A stretch of 18,527 nucleotides of DNA from Lachnospiraceae bacterium (GCA_017475845.1 JAFVEU010000229.1:1-18527), one strand, 5' to 3'; counted from the stretch's first letter, positions 1 to 7,340 are shown. The notes: a model not told the origin generated them from the sequence alone. Program-made: numbers and translations.

Positions 1-20
1 CATCCTGATCAGTATACCAC

Positions 21-50
21 AAAGGAACCCGTTGTAAAACGGGTTCCTTT
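21..50 (-). terminator. Hairpin terminator after the fliS/fliT-like genes
   Basis: A perfect 13-bp stem (arms 21-33 and 38-50) closes a 4-base loop at 34-37. It lies about 27 bases past the stop of the last flagellar gene. The stem ends in A-T pairs, and the following T run is short on either strand (TTT on minus, TTTT on plus). It can therefore act in both directions and may also end a gene lying left of the window. Its place at the end of the minus-strand run is the main reason for the strand given. Confidence 0.75.
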
Positions 51-76
51 TCAAAAGACTGTTATGTTCAGCTATG

Positions 77-562
77 CTATTTCTTTTTATCCAAAAATGC
101 CGCCTCTGCCTGTCCCATAGGGGTTATGCCATGCATCTGGCTGGCATAGAGATTTATCTTTCCCACCTTGTTTCTCTGGGCCGCAAGACTCTTCCTTCTG
201 TCCTTGAAAACCTTCTCGGCTTCAGCCTTGTTCCGGTTCTGCTCCGCTTCAACCTTAACGGCCTTTCCGGTTATCCGGGTAATGAGCTCCTGCATCCTTT
301 TGATCTCCTCTTTATAGAGATCCTTATTGCTCTTAAGCTCGCCGCTCACCCTGTCATAAACGGACTGGAAACCGTCATTCAGCTTGTCAAGCTTCTCCGC
401 AAGGACTCCGATCCTGTCCTGACTGTCCCTTATGGCCTCCAGATCAGGCTCCTCTTCCTTAAAAAGCTTTGCCTGCTCTGCGTCCTCCCTAAGCACCTCG
501 TCCAGGACCTTATCCTTGTCCTCCAGACTCTTTATAAGAATATTGACATAGGAATTTTTCAT
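77..562 (-). CDS. Putative FliT-type flagellar chaperone (helical protein downstream of fliS)
   Basis: About 161 residues, almost wholly charged and helical (heptad-like E/K/L pattern from start to end), with no signal peptide or membrane segment. It is coupled to fliS: a TTG at 568 overlaps the fliS stop, and an ATG lies six bases further in at 562. I chose the ATG because it gives an N-terminus (MKNSYVNILIKSLEDK) natural for this kind of protein, but TTG at 568 is possible. The gene directly after fliS in B. subtilis is fliT, which encodes a cytoplasmic export chaperone for the filament cap FliD. Position and helical character support the same role here. The sequence itself has no motif I can use to prove it. 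Confidence 0.7.
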   Translation of the reverse strand: MKNSYVNILIKSLEDKDKVLDEVLREDAEQAKLFKEEEPDLEAIRDSQDRIGVLAEKLDKLNDGFQSVYDRVSGELKSNKDLYKEEIKRMQELITRITGKAVKVEAEQNRNKAEAEKVFKDRRKSLAAQRNKVGKINLYASQMHGITPMGQAEAAFLDKKK

Positions 563-564
563 AT

Positions 565-963
565 TCAAGCCCGCTGTACCACTCTCTCACCCTGACGTGC
601 GGTCTTCATAACCTCTTTCCAGGTATCCCGCATGGTACGCATGTGTCCTGCGCACTCCTCAAGGATCTCATTGTCCTTTGCGATATTGGCTTCCAGAAGC
701 CTCCTCTTTACATAGGAATATACCGCATTGAAGTCCTTGGCCACCTCATACTTTTCATTCAGGGTAGACTGAAGCTCAACTATGATCCTCTCAGCCTTCT
801 TGATGTTGGTATTGGCCTTGGCCAGATCCTTCTCATCGATCCCCATCTTTGCTATGTTGATGAATTTAATGCATCCATCATAGAGCATGAGCGTAAGCTC
901 TGCGGGTGATGCTGTGAGTATCTTGTTCCTGTTGTACTGGGCATACGCATTTGCTGATAACAT
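565..963 (-). CDS. fliS: Flagellar export chaperone FliS
   Basis: 132 residues, the usual FliS length. FliS holds newly made flagellin unfolded in the cytoplasm and delivers it to the type III export gate. The N-terminus (AYAQYNRNKILTASPAEL) and the following LTLMLYDGCIKFI helix are the FliS signature; the rest is a four-helix bundle. The start at 963 is fixed by a strong GGAGGAG ribosome site at 970-976. The gene follows fliD by 69 bases, an unusually long gap for this cluster. That gap contains two good matches to the CsrA-binding consensus, one touching the ribosome site (separate entry). Its stop codon overlaps the possible TTG start of the next gene. Confidence 0.96.
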   Translation of the reverse strand: MLSANAYAQYNRNKILTASPAELTLMLYDGCIKFINIAKMGIDEKDLAKANTNIKKAERIIVELQSTLNEKYEVAKDFNAVYSYVKRRLLEANIAKDNEILEECAGHMRTMRDTWKEVMKTARQGERVVQRA

Positions 964-977
964 AACTGTCTCCTCCT

Positions 978-1006
978 ACTTCCCTGTATTCTTCACATCC
1001 GTGTTT
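978..1006 (-). promoter_or_regulatory. Two candidate CsrA-binding sites in the fliS leader
   Basis: Read on the minus strand, ATACAGGGAAGT (989-978) matches the CsrA consensus RUACARGGAUGU at 11 of 12 bases. It can fold as TAC-AGGGAA-GTA, with GGA in a six-base loop. It sits one base upstream of the GGAGGAG ribosome site. A second match, AAACACGGATGT (1006-995), fits at 10 of 12 and can fold as CAC-GGAT-GTG. The two GGA cores are 17 bases apart, suitable for the two binding faces of one CsrA dimer. Binding is inferred; only the sequence match is seen. Confidence 0.6.
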
Positions 1007-1032
1007 TAAGTAATTTCCCGGTTCCTTATCAT

Positions 1033-2604
1033 TTATCCAAGCATGGAAGCAAATGAGCTGCTTTCCGTATTGAGCTTGGACAGTGCCTTTTCCATTGCTG
1101 TAAACTTGTCGTAATAATGGTCTTCCATTTCCTGGACCTTGGCTTCCTGAGCCGCTATATCGTTTGTCAGCCTGTCGTATTCCTTCTTCAGAAGCTTATC
1201 GTCGTACAGCTTCATGGCTGATCTGGTGTCCTCTATGGACCTCATTGACTGGTTAAGATCAGTATATACGCCCTTGAAGAGCTGTGAGAAAAACTTGCTT
1301 ACTGTTTCGGGATCCGATGCGATCATCTTCTTTAAGGAATCATCCTTGCTCTTGGTATTCTCATCATCCGGATCGCCGTCTATATGGTACATTCCGTGCT
1401 CGTTGTCCCCGGCTTCGAAATACCCTAACGTGGAGATCCCGAAGGATGCAAGGCTGTAATTCTTTCCGCCTACGGTAACGCTGGTTGCCAGGTTGTCCTT
1501 AAAGAGATTGATGATGCTGTTTAAGTTGTCATCCCTCCTTAAGAGTGAATCCTTGATCTTCTTTTCCCAGGCTTCCACTTCGTCATCGGACATGGCTTCC
1601 TTTTCCTCATCGGAAAGAACGTCATAGCCCTTTGCTGCGTCAGCGTTGTAATATGAATCCAGCTTCTTGATCAACTCATTATAGGTCTTAAAGAAGTCCT
1701 TTATGGAATCGTAGATCTTATCCACGTCTACACTGGTGGTAACGGTAGAGCTCTTGTATCCCGTAGGTGATGTTTCATCCCTGTCGGACACGCCCTTGGC
1801 GGTAATACTAAGCCCATTGATATTGAAGGTGTTGCTCGAGGACTCGAACTCTGCCCCGTTAAGCACGATCTTTGCGTTCTGCCCCTGTATCTTTACCAGG
1901 TCGCTATCGGAGGTGGAGGTATAAGTCCTGACCCCGTCCACATCCTCGTAGGTGTATCCCAGTCCGAGAGCATCCAGTACTCTTCTTCCGGAATCATTGG
2001 TATCTTCGTCGTTATACTCTATCTCAAAGTTGGCATCCTTTCCGGATGACTTGGAAGAGATGAAGAACCTGCCGTTGGTACTGTCGTAATTGGCGGTCAC
2101 ACCTGCCTTTGCGAAAGCCTCCGCAACCTGATCCATGTTCATTCCGCCGGTGATGGTTATCTTCTTTCCGTTGATCTTGATGGTGGCATCTTCCGTCATA
2201 ACAGCCACATCACCTACAAGCTCGGATGATTTGGGGGTATTCCCCTGGGGATTGGCAACCTTTCCTCCTGTCAGATACCCGGATTTTGCCATCTGGCGTA
2301 CTTCCAGGGTCTGGGAACCGAGGATGGCATTATTATCCGCGCTTATGGTGGCTATATCGCTGTCTATGGTTGCTTTCTTTGCGTTATAGTTACCCTCATA
2401 ACGGAGATTATCGAGCTTTCCGGTATACAGGCTGTATATCTCGGAGTTAAGGCTCTTCCATGTCTCCTGCTTCCACTCCAGCTTCTTCTGGGTGTTCTTC
2501 ATTTTTGTGGTCTTATAACTGGCTGCGGAAACGAGTGCACCAACTATGGTCTCAGTATCAAGTCCGGAAACCAGTCCGCTCATTCTGATCCGATCTGTTG
2601 CCAT
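1033..2604 (-). CDS. fliD: Flagellar filament cap protein FliD (hook-associated protein 2)
   Basis: 523 residues. FliD is exported and forms the cap at the filament tip under which flagellin subunits fold. The N-terminal domain (about residues 5-105) opens with the RMSGLVSGLDTETIV signature. A flagellin-insert-like middle segment follows (about 137-200). The C-terminal FliD domain (about 270-510) ends in a long coiled coil, as expected of the terminal export and assembly region. The start at 2604 has an AAAGGAGG ribosome site. It lies 24 bases after flaG and heads toward fliS, the conserved flaG-fliD-fliS order. Nothing is missing or broken. Confidence 0.96.
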   Translation of the reverse strand: MATDRIRMSGLVSGLDTETIVGALVSAASYKTTKMKNTQKKLEWKQETWKSLNSEIYSLYTGKLDNLRYEGNYNAKKATIDSDIATISADNNAILGSQTLEVRQMAKSGYLTGGKVANPQGNTPKSSELVGDVAVMTEDATIKINGKKITITGGMNMDQVAEAFAKAGVTANYDSTNGRFFISSKSSGKDANFEIEYNDEDTNDSGRRVLDALGLGYTYEDVDGVRTYTSTSDSDLVKIQGQNAKIVLNGAEFESSSNTFNINGLSITAKGVSDRDETSPTGYKSSTVTTSVDVDKIYDSIKDFFKTYNELIKKLDSYYNADAAKGYDVLSDEEKEAMSDDEVEAWEKKIKDSLLRRDDNLNSIINLFKDNLATSVTVGGKNYSLASFGISTLGYFEAGDNEHGMYHIDGDPDDENTKSKDDSLKKMIASDPETVSKFFSQLFKGVYTDLNQSMRSIEDTRSAMKLYDDKLLKKEYDRLTNDIAAQEAKVQEMEDHYYDKFTAMEKALSKLNTESSSFASMLG

Positions 2605-2628
2605 AAGTTTTTCCTCCTTTTCCGCTTA

Positions 2629-3096
2629 TTAACGCTTTTCGTCTACGAGTATACCGGCCATTTCCCAAACCCTGGCCAGCATGTCAAGGGTCTTTTCGGG
2701 TGGAAGCTCTTTTATCACTTCCTTTGTGTCCTTATCCACGATCTTGATGGTGACCCTGTTGGTCTTGTCATGGATACCGAAAATAGCCTCGGAATGAGAG
2801 AGCATCTTCTTGTTGATCTCATCCACAGCCTTCTTTATCTCATCATTGGCGGTCTTGCTGTTTCCAAGGGCCTCCTGGATGTTCTCCATGCTGTTGGGGC
2901 CGGTCTGGGATTTCTGATCCTGGGGATTCTCCTCACGATCCTTTGAAGATTCCTGACTCTCGTGTACTATTCTTTTAACCGGTTCCGCTCCCTCGGCAGG
3001 CACTGCAGCCACATTCTGTGACGGTTCCGGCGCGCTTGAGGAATTGTATCCCGTTGTCTGCGATATTGCGCTGCTTATACTGTTTATAGAAGACAT
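2629..3096 (-). CDS. flaG: FlaG family flagellar protein
   Basis: 155 residues. Residues 1 to about 75 are low-complexity, rich in Ser, Pro, Glu and Gln. The conserved FlaG domain fills roughly 85-155: a helix with EIKKAVDEINKKML, a beta segment with TIKIVDKDTKEVIKELPPEK, then a terminal helix. FlaG (YvyC in Bacillus) is a small protein tied to filament length and capping; its exact mechanism is not settled. The start at 3096 has a GGGAGGTG ribosome site that lies inside a possible CsrA-type hairpin. It is the first gene of the flaG-fliD-fliS-fliT-like unit and has its own sigma-28-like promoter at 3175-3202. Confidence 0.92.
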   Translation of the reverse strand: MSSINSISSAISQTTGYNSSSAPEPSQNVAAVPAEGAEPVKRIVHESQESSKDREENPQDQKSQTGPNSMENIQEALGNSKTANDEIKKAVDEINKKMLSHSEAIFGIHDKTNRVTIKIVDKDTKEVIKELPPEKTLDMLARVWEMAGILVDEKR

Positions 3097-3100
3097 TTTC

Positions 3101-3111
3101 CACCTCCCTGT
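3101..3111 (-). promoter_or_regulatory. Candidate CsrA site overlapping the flaG ribosome site
   Basis: On the minus strand ACAGGGAGGTG (3111-3101), with the preceding C, can fold as CAC-AGGGAG-GTG. GGA then lies in a six-base loop and the Shine-Dalgarno sequence is part of the structure. The full site matches the CsrA consensus at about 9 of 12 bases. Since any GGAGG ribosome site supplies a GGA, this one is weaker evidence than the fliS leader. Confidence 0.4.
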
Positions 3112-3174
3112 GATCTATGAGAGCCACGGCATTCAGATATTATGATACGCCTGCCCGTTATTCCTATATGCTTA

Positions 3175-3202
3175 TTATCGGACAGAAGTATGAAAATAAT
3201 TA
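3175..3202 (-). promoter_or_regulatory. Sigma-28 (SigD/FliA)-like promoter for flaG-fliD-fliS
   Basis: The -10 box TCCGATAA (3182-3175) matches the flagellar sigma consensus GCCGATAA at 7 of 8. The -35 region TAATTATT (3202-3195) keeps only the TAA core, with a 12-base spacer. It lies between csrA and flaG, the position of the hag promoter in Bacillus. The predicted transcript starts near 3168 and leaves a leader of about 70 bases before flaG. Confidence 0.65.
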
Positions 3203-3207
3203 GGGTT

Positions 3208-3423
3208 TTAAAAAATCTTTTTCAGAGCATCCATTGCATCGATGCTCATAGCCTTCTTATTGGATTCCTGGATTTCTAAAAAGATCTCTTTCCTGTATAC
3301 GGGGATCTCCTTGGGAGCGTCAATGCCTATCTTTATCTGATCGCCCCTTATGTCCAGGACAGTTACTTCAATATTATTGTTTATCACAAGGGATTCACCC
3401 TTTTTTCTGGATAAGGTAAGCAT
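3208..3423 (-). CDS. csrA: Carbon storage regulator CsrA
   Basis: 71 residues, the normal Firmicute length. CsrA is a dimeric RNA-binding protein that blocks translation by binding GGA in hairpin loops near ribosome sites; in Bacillus its main target is the flagellin leader. The N-terminal strand MLTLSRKKGESLVI and the VYRKEIFLEIQ segment, which carries the RNA-contacting region, are intact. The ATG immediately follows the fliW stop codon, and its GGAGG ribosome site lies inside the end of fliW, so the two are coupled. FliW is the known CsrA antagonist, and the pair is usually encoded together as here. Confidence 0.97.
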   Translation of the reverse strand: MLTLSRKKGESLVINNNIEVTVLDIRGDQIKIGIDAPKEIPVYRKEIFLEIQESNKKAMSIDAMDALKKIF

Positions 3424-3882
3424 TTATTTTCCCTCCTTTGCGGCTGCGAGTATGTCGTAAACAGGGAAGTGGATATCGTTTTCACCTTCCGTGAGTATCA
3501 CCTGTGCTCCCTTTCTTAAATTTGCGTTGATTATCACGGGAGCCATAAGGTTTACCGTCATCTTCTCTATCTCATGGGGAACGGTGACGGTGACAAGGAC
3601 TATGGTCTCATCCGGATCCAGCTTTCCTATGTTTGTCAGGAGATCTTCTTCCACCATGGGGTTGTAGTCGGGCTTTACGATATGGGGATCCATGACGGGC
3701 ATGGCAAAAGCCGGCTCATCCAGGGAAAGAAGAAAGCTTAAGGACGAACCGTCGGTCTTCTCCACGTCATGAACTATGGCAAATTTGTTCAGATCCGGGA
3801 ATCCCACTATGCCTCCCGGAAATTCGATGATCTTTTCATCATCAATTGTGATCTTTCCGAATAATCTGGTGTTAACTTCCAT
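3424..3882 (-). CDS. fliW: Flagellar assembly factor FliW
   Basis: 152 residues, the full family length. FliW binds CsrA and lifts its repression; flagellin competes for FliW, so flagellin translation follows export. The N-terminus (MEVNTRLFGKITIDDEKI), the EFPGGIVGFPDL motif and the C-terminal NLMAPVIINANLRKGAQVIL block are characteristic. The frame is open further upstream to 4077, but that stretch lies inside flgL2. The ATG at 3882 has a clean AGGAGG site and starts the conserved sequence. It is 55 bases after flgL2 and directly adjacent to csrA, so flgL2-fliW-csrA probably share one transcript. Confidence 0.96.
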   Translation of the reverse strand: MEVNTRLFGKITIDDEKIIEFPGGIVGFPDLNKFAIVHDVEKTDGSSLSFLLSLDEPAFAMPVMDPHIVKPDYNPMVEEDLLTNIGKLDPDETIVLVTVTVPHEIEKMTVNLMAPVIINANLRKGAQVILTEGENDIHFPVYDILAAAKEGK

Positions 3883-3937
3883 GTAGTACCTCCTGATAAT
3901 GATATTATTCTTTATTTTAACATACTGCCTTTGTTTC

Positions 3938-5449
3938 TCAAATGAAATTGATAAGGGTCTGCTGGCCGATCTTACCGGTGACCTGAAGGGCTGCGCTGTA
4001 GGACAGTGAAGCTTCGCTGGAATCCACCGCCAGGGTCGAAAGATCGATGTTCTCGTTATTCGAGGTCTGGGTGGCAACGGTGGTCTTGTCCGCAGTCAGA
4101 CGGTTCCTTATAAGCTCCAGCCTCTTTATGGAAGTCCCCATCTCCGTAGCGGCCTTGTTAACCATGTCAAAATATTTCTCCGCTTTTGTGATACCGTGTG
4201 AAAGCAGGTCATCAACCTTCTGCTGGGCGTAATTCCTTTCCTTTTCAGCCGCAGCCAGCAGATAGTCTATCTTCTCCCGGTCAGCGTCTCCGTACCTTAG
4301 GGTATCCTCCTGCATTCCCTGCAGCCTGCCCACCTTGTCCCTAGCCTCGTCAAGGAGGTTCAGCGCGTCATGCAGCTCGTCCAGATCCCGTCTGGCATCC
4401 AGGGTAAATACGTCGCAGGCATTTGTGTTGACCTTTATGTTCTGACTGTCCCCCATGTGGTAATTCATGGTCTGGCGGTGGTCATCATAGGTGATCTCAT
4501 TTCCGGTTCCCAGTCCGGTCTCCTTACAGTCAAAATAGTACTCGGGCTTTACGTCCCCCACCTTCCAGCTGGACTTATTATATCCTACGGATATTCCGTC
4601 AGTCCCCATCATACCTACAAGTGTGTTCCTGGTCCCTTCCCCGAAGATAAGGGTTCCCTTATCCTTGTTAAAATAGATCTTGCCATCTTCGAGAGGAACC
4701 GGAAGCGCATAATCACTACTTACGGGAACAAAGTCGAGCCCGCCTAAACTGTGACTGATACCGGCATCCAGTTCCTTGTAGGAAAGCCTCAGTCTGTACA
4801 CCTGTATATTCTGGACCTTGGTCTCATTCACGGTATCATTGAGTGAAGATATGTCGTCATCGGTCACACCGGGTGAGGTGTAGCTATCTATATTTTTGGT
4901 ATAGGTATAATTCTCTATATCCTCCGTCTTAAAAGTCTCGGTAATCTGTATGTAACTGAATTTACCGTTAGCTACTGCAGATTCACGCTCCGCAAAATCC
5001 TTTTCCGTGAAGGTAAGGCTGTCGGTGGTCCTGTAGCCCGTGAAAATATAACGGTCCTCAGTGGAGGTATTCCCTATGGAATAAAACTCCTTCACCAGGT
5101 TCTCCATATTATCGTAATAGATGCGCTGATCCTTGCTCTCATTTGTTCCGTTGGAGGCAGAGGTATACTCCGCCTTAAGAGAGCGCATGAGTTCCCTGGC
5201 ACTGTCAATGGCGGTCTGGGTATTTTCGGTCCAACTCACCGCATCCGATACGTTTCTGTCCAGGTACTGGGAAACCTCGGAGAGATCGGTCCTGTATCTG
5301 ATGGCCCTTATAGCCGTGATAGGATCATCCGAGGGGTCTGTGAATTTTTTCTGGGTTGCCATCTGGGTATTGAGCTTATCCATGTGCTCTTTGTTGGCAT
5401 TGATATTGTACACGGAGTTGCTGTTCATCATCTTACGGGTGACTCTCAT
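3938..5449 (-). CDS. flgL: Flagellar hook-associated protein 3 FlgL, second paralog (flgL2)
   Basis: 503 residues. FlgL is the hook-filament junction protein next to the filament, exported and flagellin-like at both ends. The N-terminal helical region (about 1-140) contains the YNINANKEHMDKLNTQMATQKK motif and DDPITAIRAIRYR. The C-terminal helix ends ALQVTGKIGQQTLINFI. The middle (about 150-350) is a variable outer domain. It is clearly homologous to the upstream flgL1 (5681-7270) along both ends but differs in the middle. The start at 5449 has a strong GGAGG site. It begins its own transcription unit: terminator and sigma-28-like promoter lie just upstream, and fliW-csrA follow. Its leader of about 140 bases is structured and rich in GGA. 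Confidence 0.93.
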   Translation of the reverse strand: MRVTRKMMNSNSVYNINANKEHMDKLNTQMATQKKFTDPSDDPITAIRAIRYRTDLSEVSQYLDRNVSDAVSWTENTQTAIDSARELMRSLKAEYTSASNGTNESKDQRIYYDNMENLVKEFYSIGNTSTEDRYIFTGYRTTDSLTFTEKDFAERESAVANGKFSYIQITETFKTEDIENYTYTKNIDSYTSPGVTDDDISSLNDTVNETKVQNIQVYRLRLSYKELDAGISHSLGGLDFVPVSSDYALPVPLEDGKIYFNKDKGTLIFGEGTRNTLVGMMGTDGISVGYNKSSWKVGDVKPEYYFDCKETGLGTGNEITYDDHRQTMNYHMGDSQNIKVNTNACDVFTLDARRDLDELHDALNLLDEARDKVGRLQGMQEDTLRYGDADREKIDYLLAAAEKERNYAQQKVDDLLSHGITKAEKYFDMVNKAATEMGTSIKRLELIRNRLTADKTTVATQTSNNENIDLSTLAVDSSEASLSYSAALQVTGKIGQQTLINFI

Positions 5450-5489
5450 ATCCTTACCTCCTGGAAAAACACCTTAAGCGGCATTTTTC

Positions 5490-5524
5490 GGACTCCCGGC
5501 AGTACATGATACACGCCGGTGTCC
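5490..5524 (-). promoter_or_regulatory. Leader hairpin upstream of flgL2
   Basis: On the minus strand GGAC-a-CCGGC pairs with GCCGG-ga-GTCC around a 14-base loop, giving nine pairs with a small internal bulge. It sits in the flgL2 leader between the GGA-rich part and the ribosome site. There is no T run, so it is not a terminator. A structural or regulatory role is inferred. Confidence 0.4.
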
Positions 5525-5530
5525 CGTGAA

Positions 5531-5580
5531 TTCCCTGTTTTGAATCCATTCAGCAAAGTAAGGTTTCCTCCGTGAAACCT
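5531..5580 (-). promoter_or_regulatory. Candidate CsrA-binding region in the flgL2-fliW-csrA leader
   Basis: A perfect 7-bp stem (AGGTTTC/GAAACCT, 5580-5561) holds the six-base loop ACGGAG, the classical CsrA target shape. It starts about ten bases from the predicted transcript start. Downstream, ACAGGGAA (5538-5531) is a second match to the consensus core, and the ribosome site before flgL2 supplies further GGA motifs. Because this transcript also encodes FliW and CsrA, binding here would form a feedback loop. Binding is inferred from sequence only. Confidence 0.55.
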
Positions 5581-5595
5581 TTCGTATATTCAGTT

Positions 5596-5623
5596 ATATC
5601 GGAAGAAATGCTTAAAAACTTCA
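5596..5623 (-). promoter_or_regulatory. Sigma-28 (SigD/FliA)-like promoter for flgL2-fliW-csrA
   Basis: The -10 box TCCGATAT (5603-5596) matches the Bacillus SigD consensus GCCGATAT at 7 of 8. The -35 region TGAAGTTT (5623-5616) matches TAAAGTTT at 7 of 8, with a 12-base spacer. It lies right after the terminator that follows flgL1, where a new promoter is needed. The predicted start is near 5589, about 140 bases before the flgL2 ATG. Confidence 0.75.
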
Positions 5624-5634
5624 CCCCCGGGGAT

Positions 5635-5674
5635 AAAAAATATCTGTCCGGACTCCCGGGGGTTCCGGACAGAT
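5635..5674 (-). terminator. Rho-independent terminator between flgL1 and flgL2
   Basis: A perfect 11-bp stem (arms 5642-5652 and 5664-5674) with an 11-base GC-rich loop is followed on the minus strand by A then six Ts (5640-5635). It starts six bases after the flgL1 stop codon. This is the clearest terminator in the window, and it ends the flgM-flgN-flgK1-flgK2-flgL1 transcript. Confidence 0.88.
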
Positions 5675-5680
5675 GCATGA

Positions 5681-7270
5681 TCAAAGGAAATTGACCAGAG
5701 ACTGCTGGCTTATCTTACCTGTCACCTGCAGGGCCGCGTTATAGGAAAGTGTGGCGGAATTCACATCCACTGCCACAGTGGAGATATCAATATTCTCATT
5801 GTCCGATGCCTGCTCGTTGGTGGTGGCCTTTGTCTCCGTGAGCCTGTTCCTTATGAGGTTCAGGCGGTTCACAACAGAACCCATGTCCGTTCCTGCCAGA
5901 TTGACCATGTCAAAGTATTTCTCTGACTTTGTCATGCCGTTACTGAGCATGTTGTTTACCTTTTCCGTGACAAATTCCAGTTCCTTCTTTGCGGCATTCA
6001 TGAGATACTCTATCTTTTCCCTGTCATCCGAATTGTATTTTATCCCGTCCTCACTCATTTCCTTATGCCGATCATACTTGCCGCGGGCAGTATCCACAGC
6101 ATTCATGGCATCCCGGAGCTCATTAAGATCCCGGCGCGCATCCAGAGTGAACACCCTGTCTGCATTGACATTGACCTTTATCTCCTGCCCGTCACCTATG
6201 TTATATGAGATGGACTGCTGATGATCGCTGTAGACGACAGGCTCCGTAAGCCCCACATCCACACAGTCAAAGAAATGCTCGGGCTTTACGTCCCCTGTTT
6301 CAAAGCGAAACTTATCATAGCAGAAATATACCTCCTCTTTTCCGAGAAGAGCCTCCGAAACCAGATCCTTCATATCACTTCCGAATAAGAGATTGCCGGT
6401 GGTGGTATTTAAGAATATACTGCTCCCGGAATAGGAATCCTGATCCTTTTCATAATCGTTCTCTATCATTTCCACGGGATACTGGACGCCGTTTACATAC
6501 AGTGTAAGGCTCTTCCGGGTATCATCCCCGGAAATACCTTCCTGGGTCTTATCCAGATCTTCATATGACAGACGGAGCCTGTATACCTCCACGTTCTGAA
6601 CATTTGACTCGTTCCCGTCGGTACTGTTTAAGCTTAATATTTCATTTTCCTTTACACCGCTGAACCCGTCGGAACCGGTCAGTCCTTTCCTGGCAGTATA
6701 TGAATAGCTTTCCACATCCTCCAGGTCAAAGATTTCCTTAATGCTCTTGTATTTAAAGGTGTCAACATGGTCATCGGGAAAGACCCCGCCATGCTCCTCT
6801 GCCCTGTCCGCAAAATTCCTGTCGGTAAAAGTCAGGCTGTCACCGGTCCTTGCACCGGAAAAGATATATCTGTTCTCGTTGGTGGTATTGCCGGTGGCGA
6901 AATATTCGTTTACCACATTGACCATGTTCTCATAATAGGTCCGACGGTCGTTGTTCTCATTGGTTCCGTTTGCTGCGGAGGTGTATTCCGCCTTAAGGGA
7001 ACGCATGATCTCCTTTGCGGTATCTATTGCGGTCTGGGTGCTGTCTGTCCAGCTCATAGCATCCGTAACGTTCTTCTCCAGATGCTGTGTGAGCTCCGAA
7101 AGGCTTGCCCTGTATCTTAAGGACCTTATGGATGTAAGGGGATCCTCCATGGGGTCGCTGTACTTTTTCCTGGTGGACATCTGGCTGTTCAGCTTGTCAA
7201 GCCCCGTCTTGTTTCCGTTGATGTTATAGATGTTGACGTTATCCGCCATCTTGTTGGTTATCCTGAACAT
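5681..7270 (-). CDS. flgL: Flagellar hook-associated protein 3 FlgL, first paralog (flgL1)
   Basis: 529 residues. Same architecture as flgL2: N-terminal helical region with YNINGNKTGLDKLNSQMSTRKK and EDPLTSIRSLRYR (about 15-55), a variable middle domain (about 150-380), and a C-terminal helix ending ALQVTGKISQQSLVNFL. Both conserved ends are intact, so it should be exported and able to form a junction ring. The start at 7270 has a GGGAGG ribosome site preceded by a small GCGCC/GGCGC hairpin. It follows flgK2 by 82 bases and is the last gene before a strong terminator. Compared with flgL2, the conserved ends agree at most positions, while the middle domains differ in sequence and length. This looks like an old tandem duplication, not a recent copy. 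Confidence 0.93.
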   Translation of the reverse strand: MFRITNKMADNVNIYNINGNKTGLDKLNSQMSTRKKYSDPMEDPLTSIRSLRYRASLSELTQHLEKNVTDAMSWTDSTQTAIDTAKEIMRSLKAEYTSAANGTNENNDRRTYYENMVNVVNEYFATGNTTNENRYIFSGARTGDSLTFTDRNFADRAEEHGGVFPDDHVDTFKYKSIKEIFDLEDVESYSYTARKGLTGSDGFSGVKENEILSLNSTDGNESNVQNVEVYRLRLSYEDLDKTQEGISGDDTRKSLTLYVNGVQYPVEMIENDYEKDQDSYSGSSIFLNTTTGNLLFGSDMKDLVSEALLGKEEVYFCYDKFRFETGDVKPEHFFDCVDVGLTEPVVYSDHQQSISYNIGDGQEIKVNVNADRVFTLDARRDLNELRDAMNAVDTARGKYDRHKEMSEDGIKYNSDDREKIEYLMNAAKKELEFVTEKVNNMLSNGMTKSEKYFDMVNLAGTDMGSVVNRLNLIRNRLTETKATTNEQASDNENIDISTVAVDVNSATLSYNAALQVTGKISQQSLVNFL

Positions 7271-7301
7271 ATCGCCTCCCGCGCCTTACGATGGGCGCTG
7301 C

Positions 7302-7340
7302 ATACGGCACCTCTCTGCACCGTTCAAAACCTGCCACGGC
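7302..7340. repeat. Possible decayed fragment of the palindromic repeat seen at 18398-18457
   Basis: The gap between flgK2 and flgL1 contains ATACGGCA at 7302-7309 and, at 7323-7337, TTCAAAACCTGCCAC. The latter matches 18431-18445 of the repeat array at 14 of 15 positions, with a 13-base extra segment between the two blocks. The palindrome itself is lost, so this may be a remnant or a chance match. Confidence 0.3.

Noticed and set aside
3883..4077. N-terminal extension of FliW to 217 residues
   Set aside because: The extra 65 codons overlap the end of flgL2 in another frame and resemble no FliW; the ATG at 3882 has an AGGAGG site and begins the conserved sequence.
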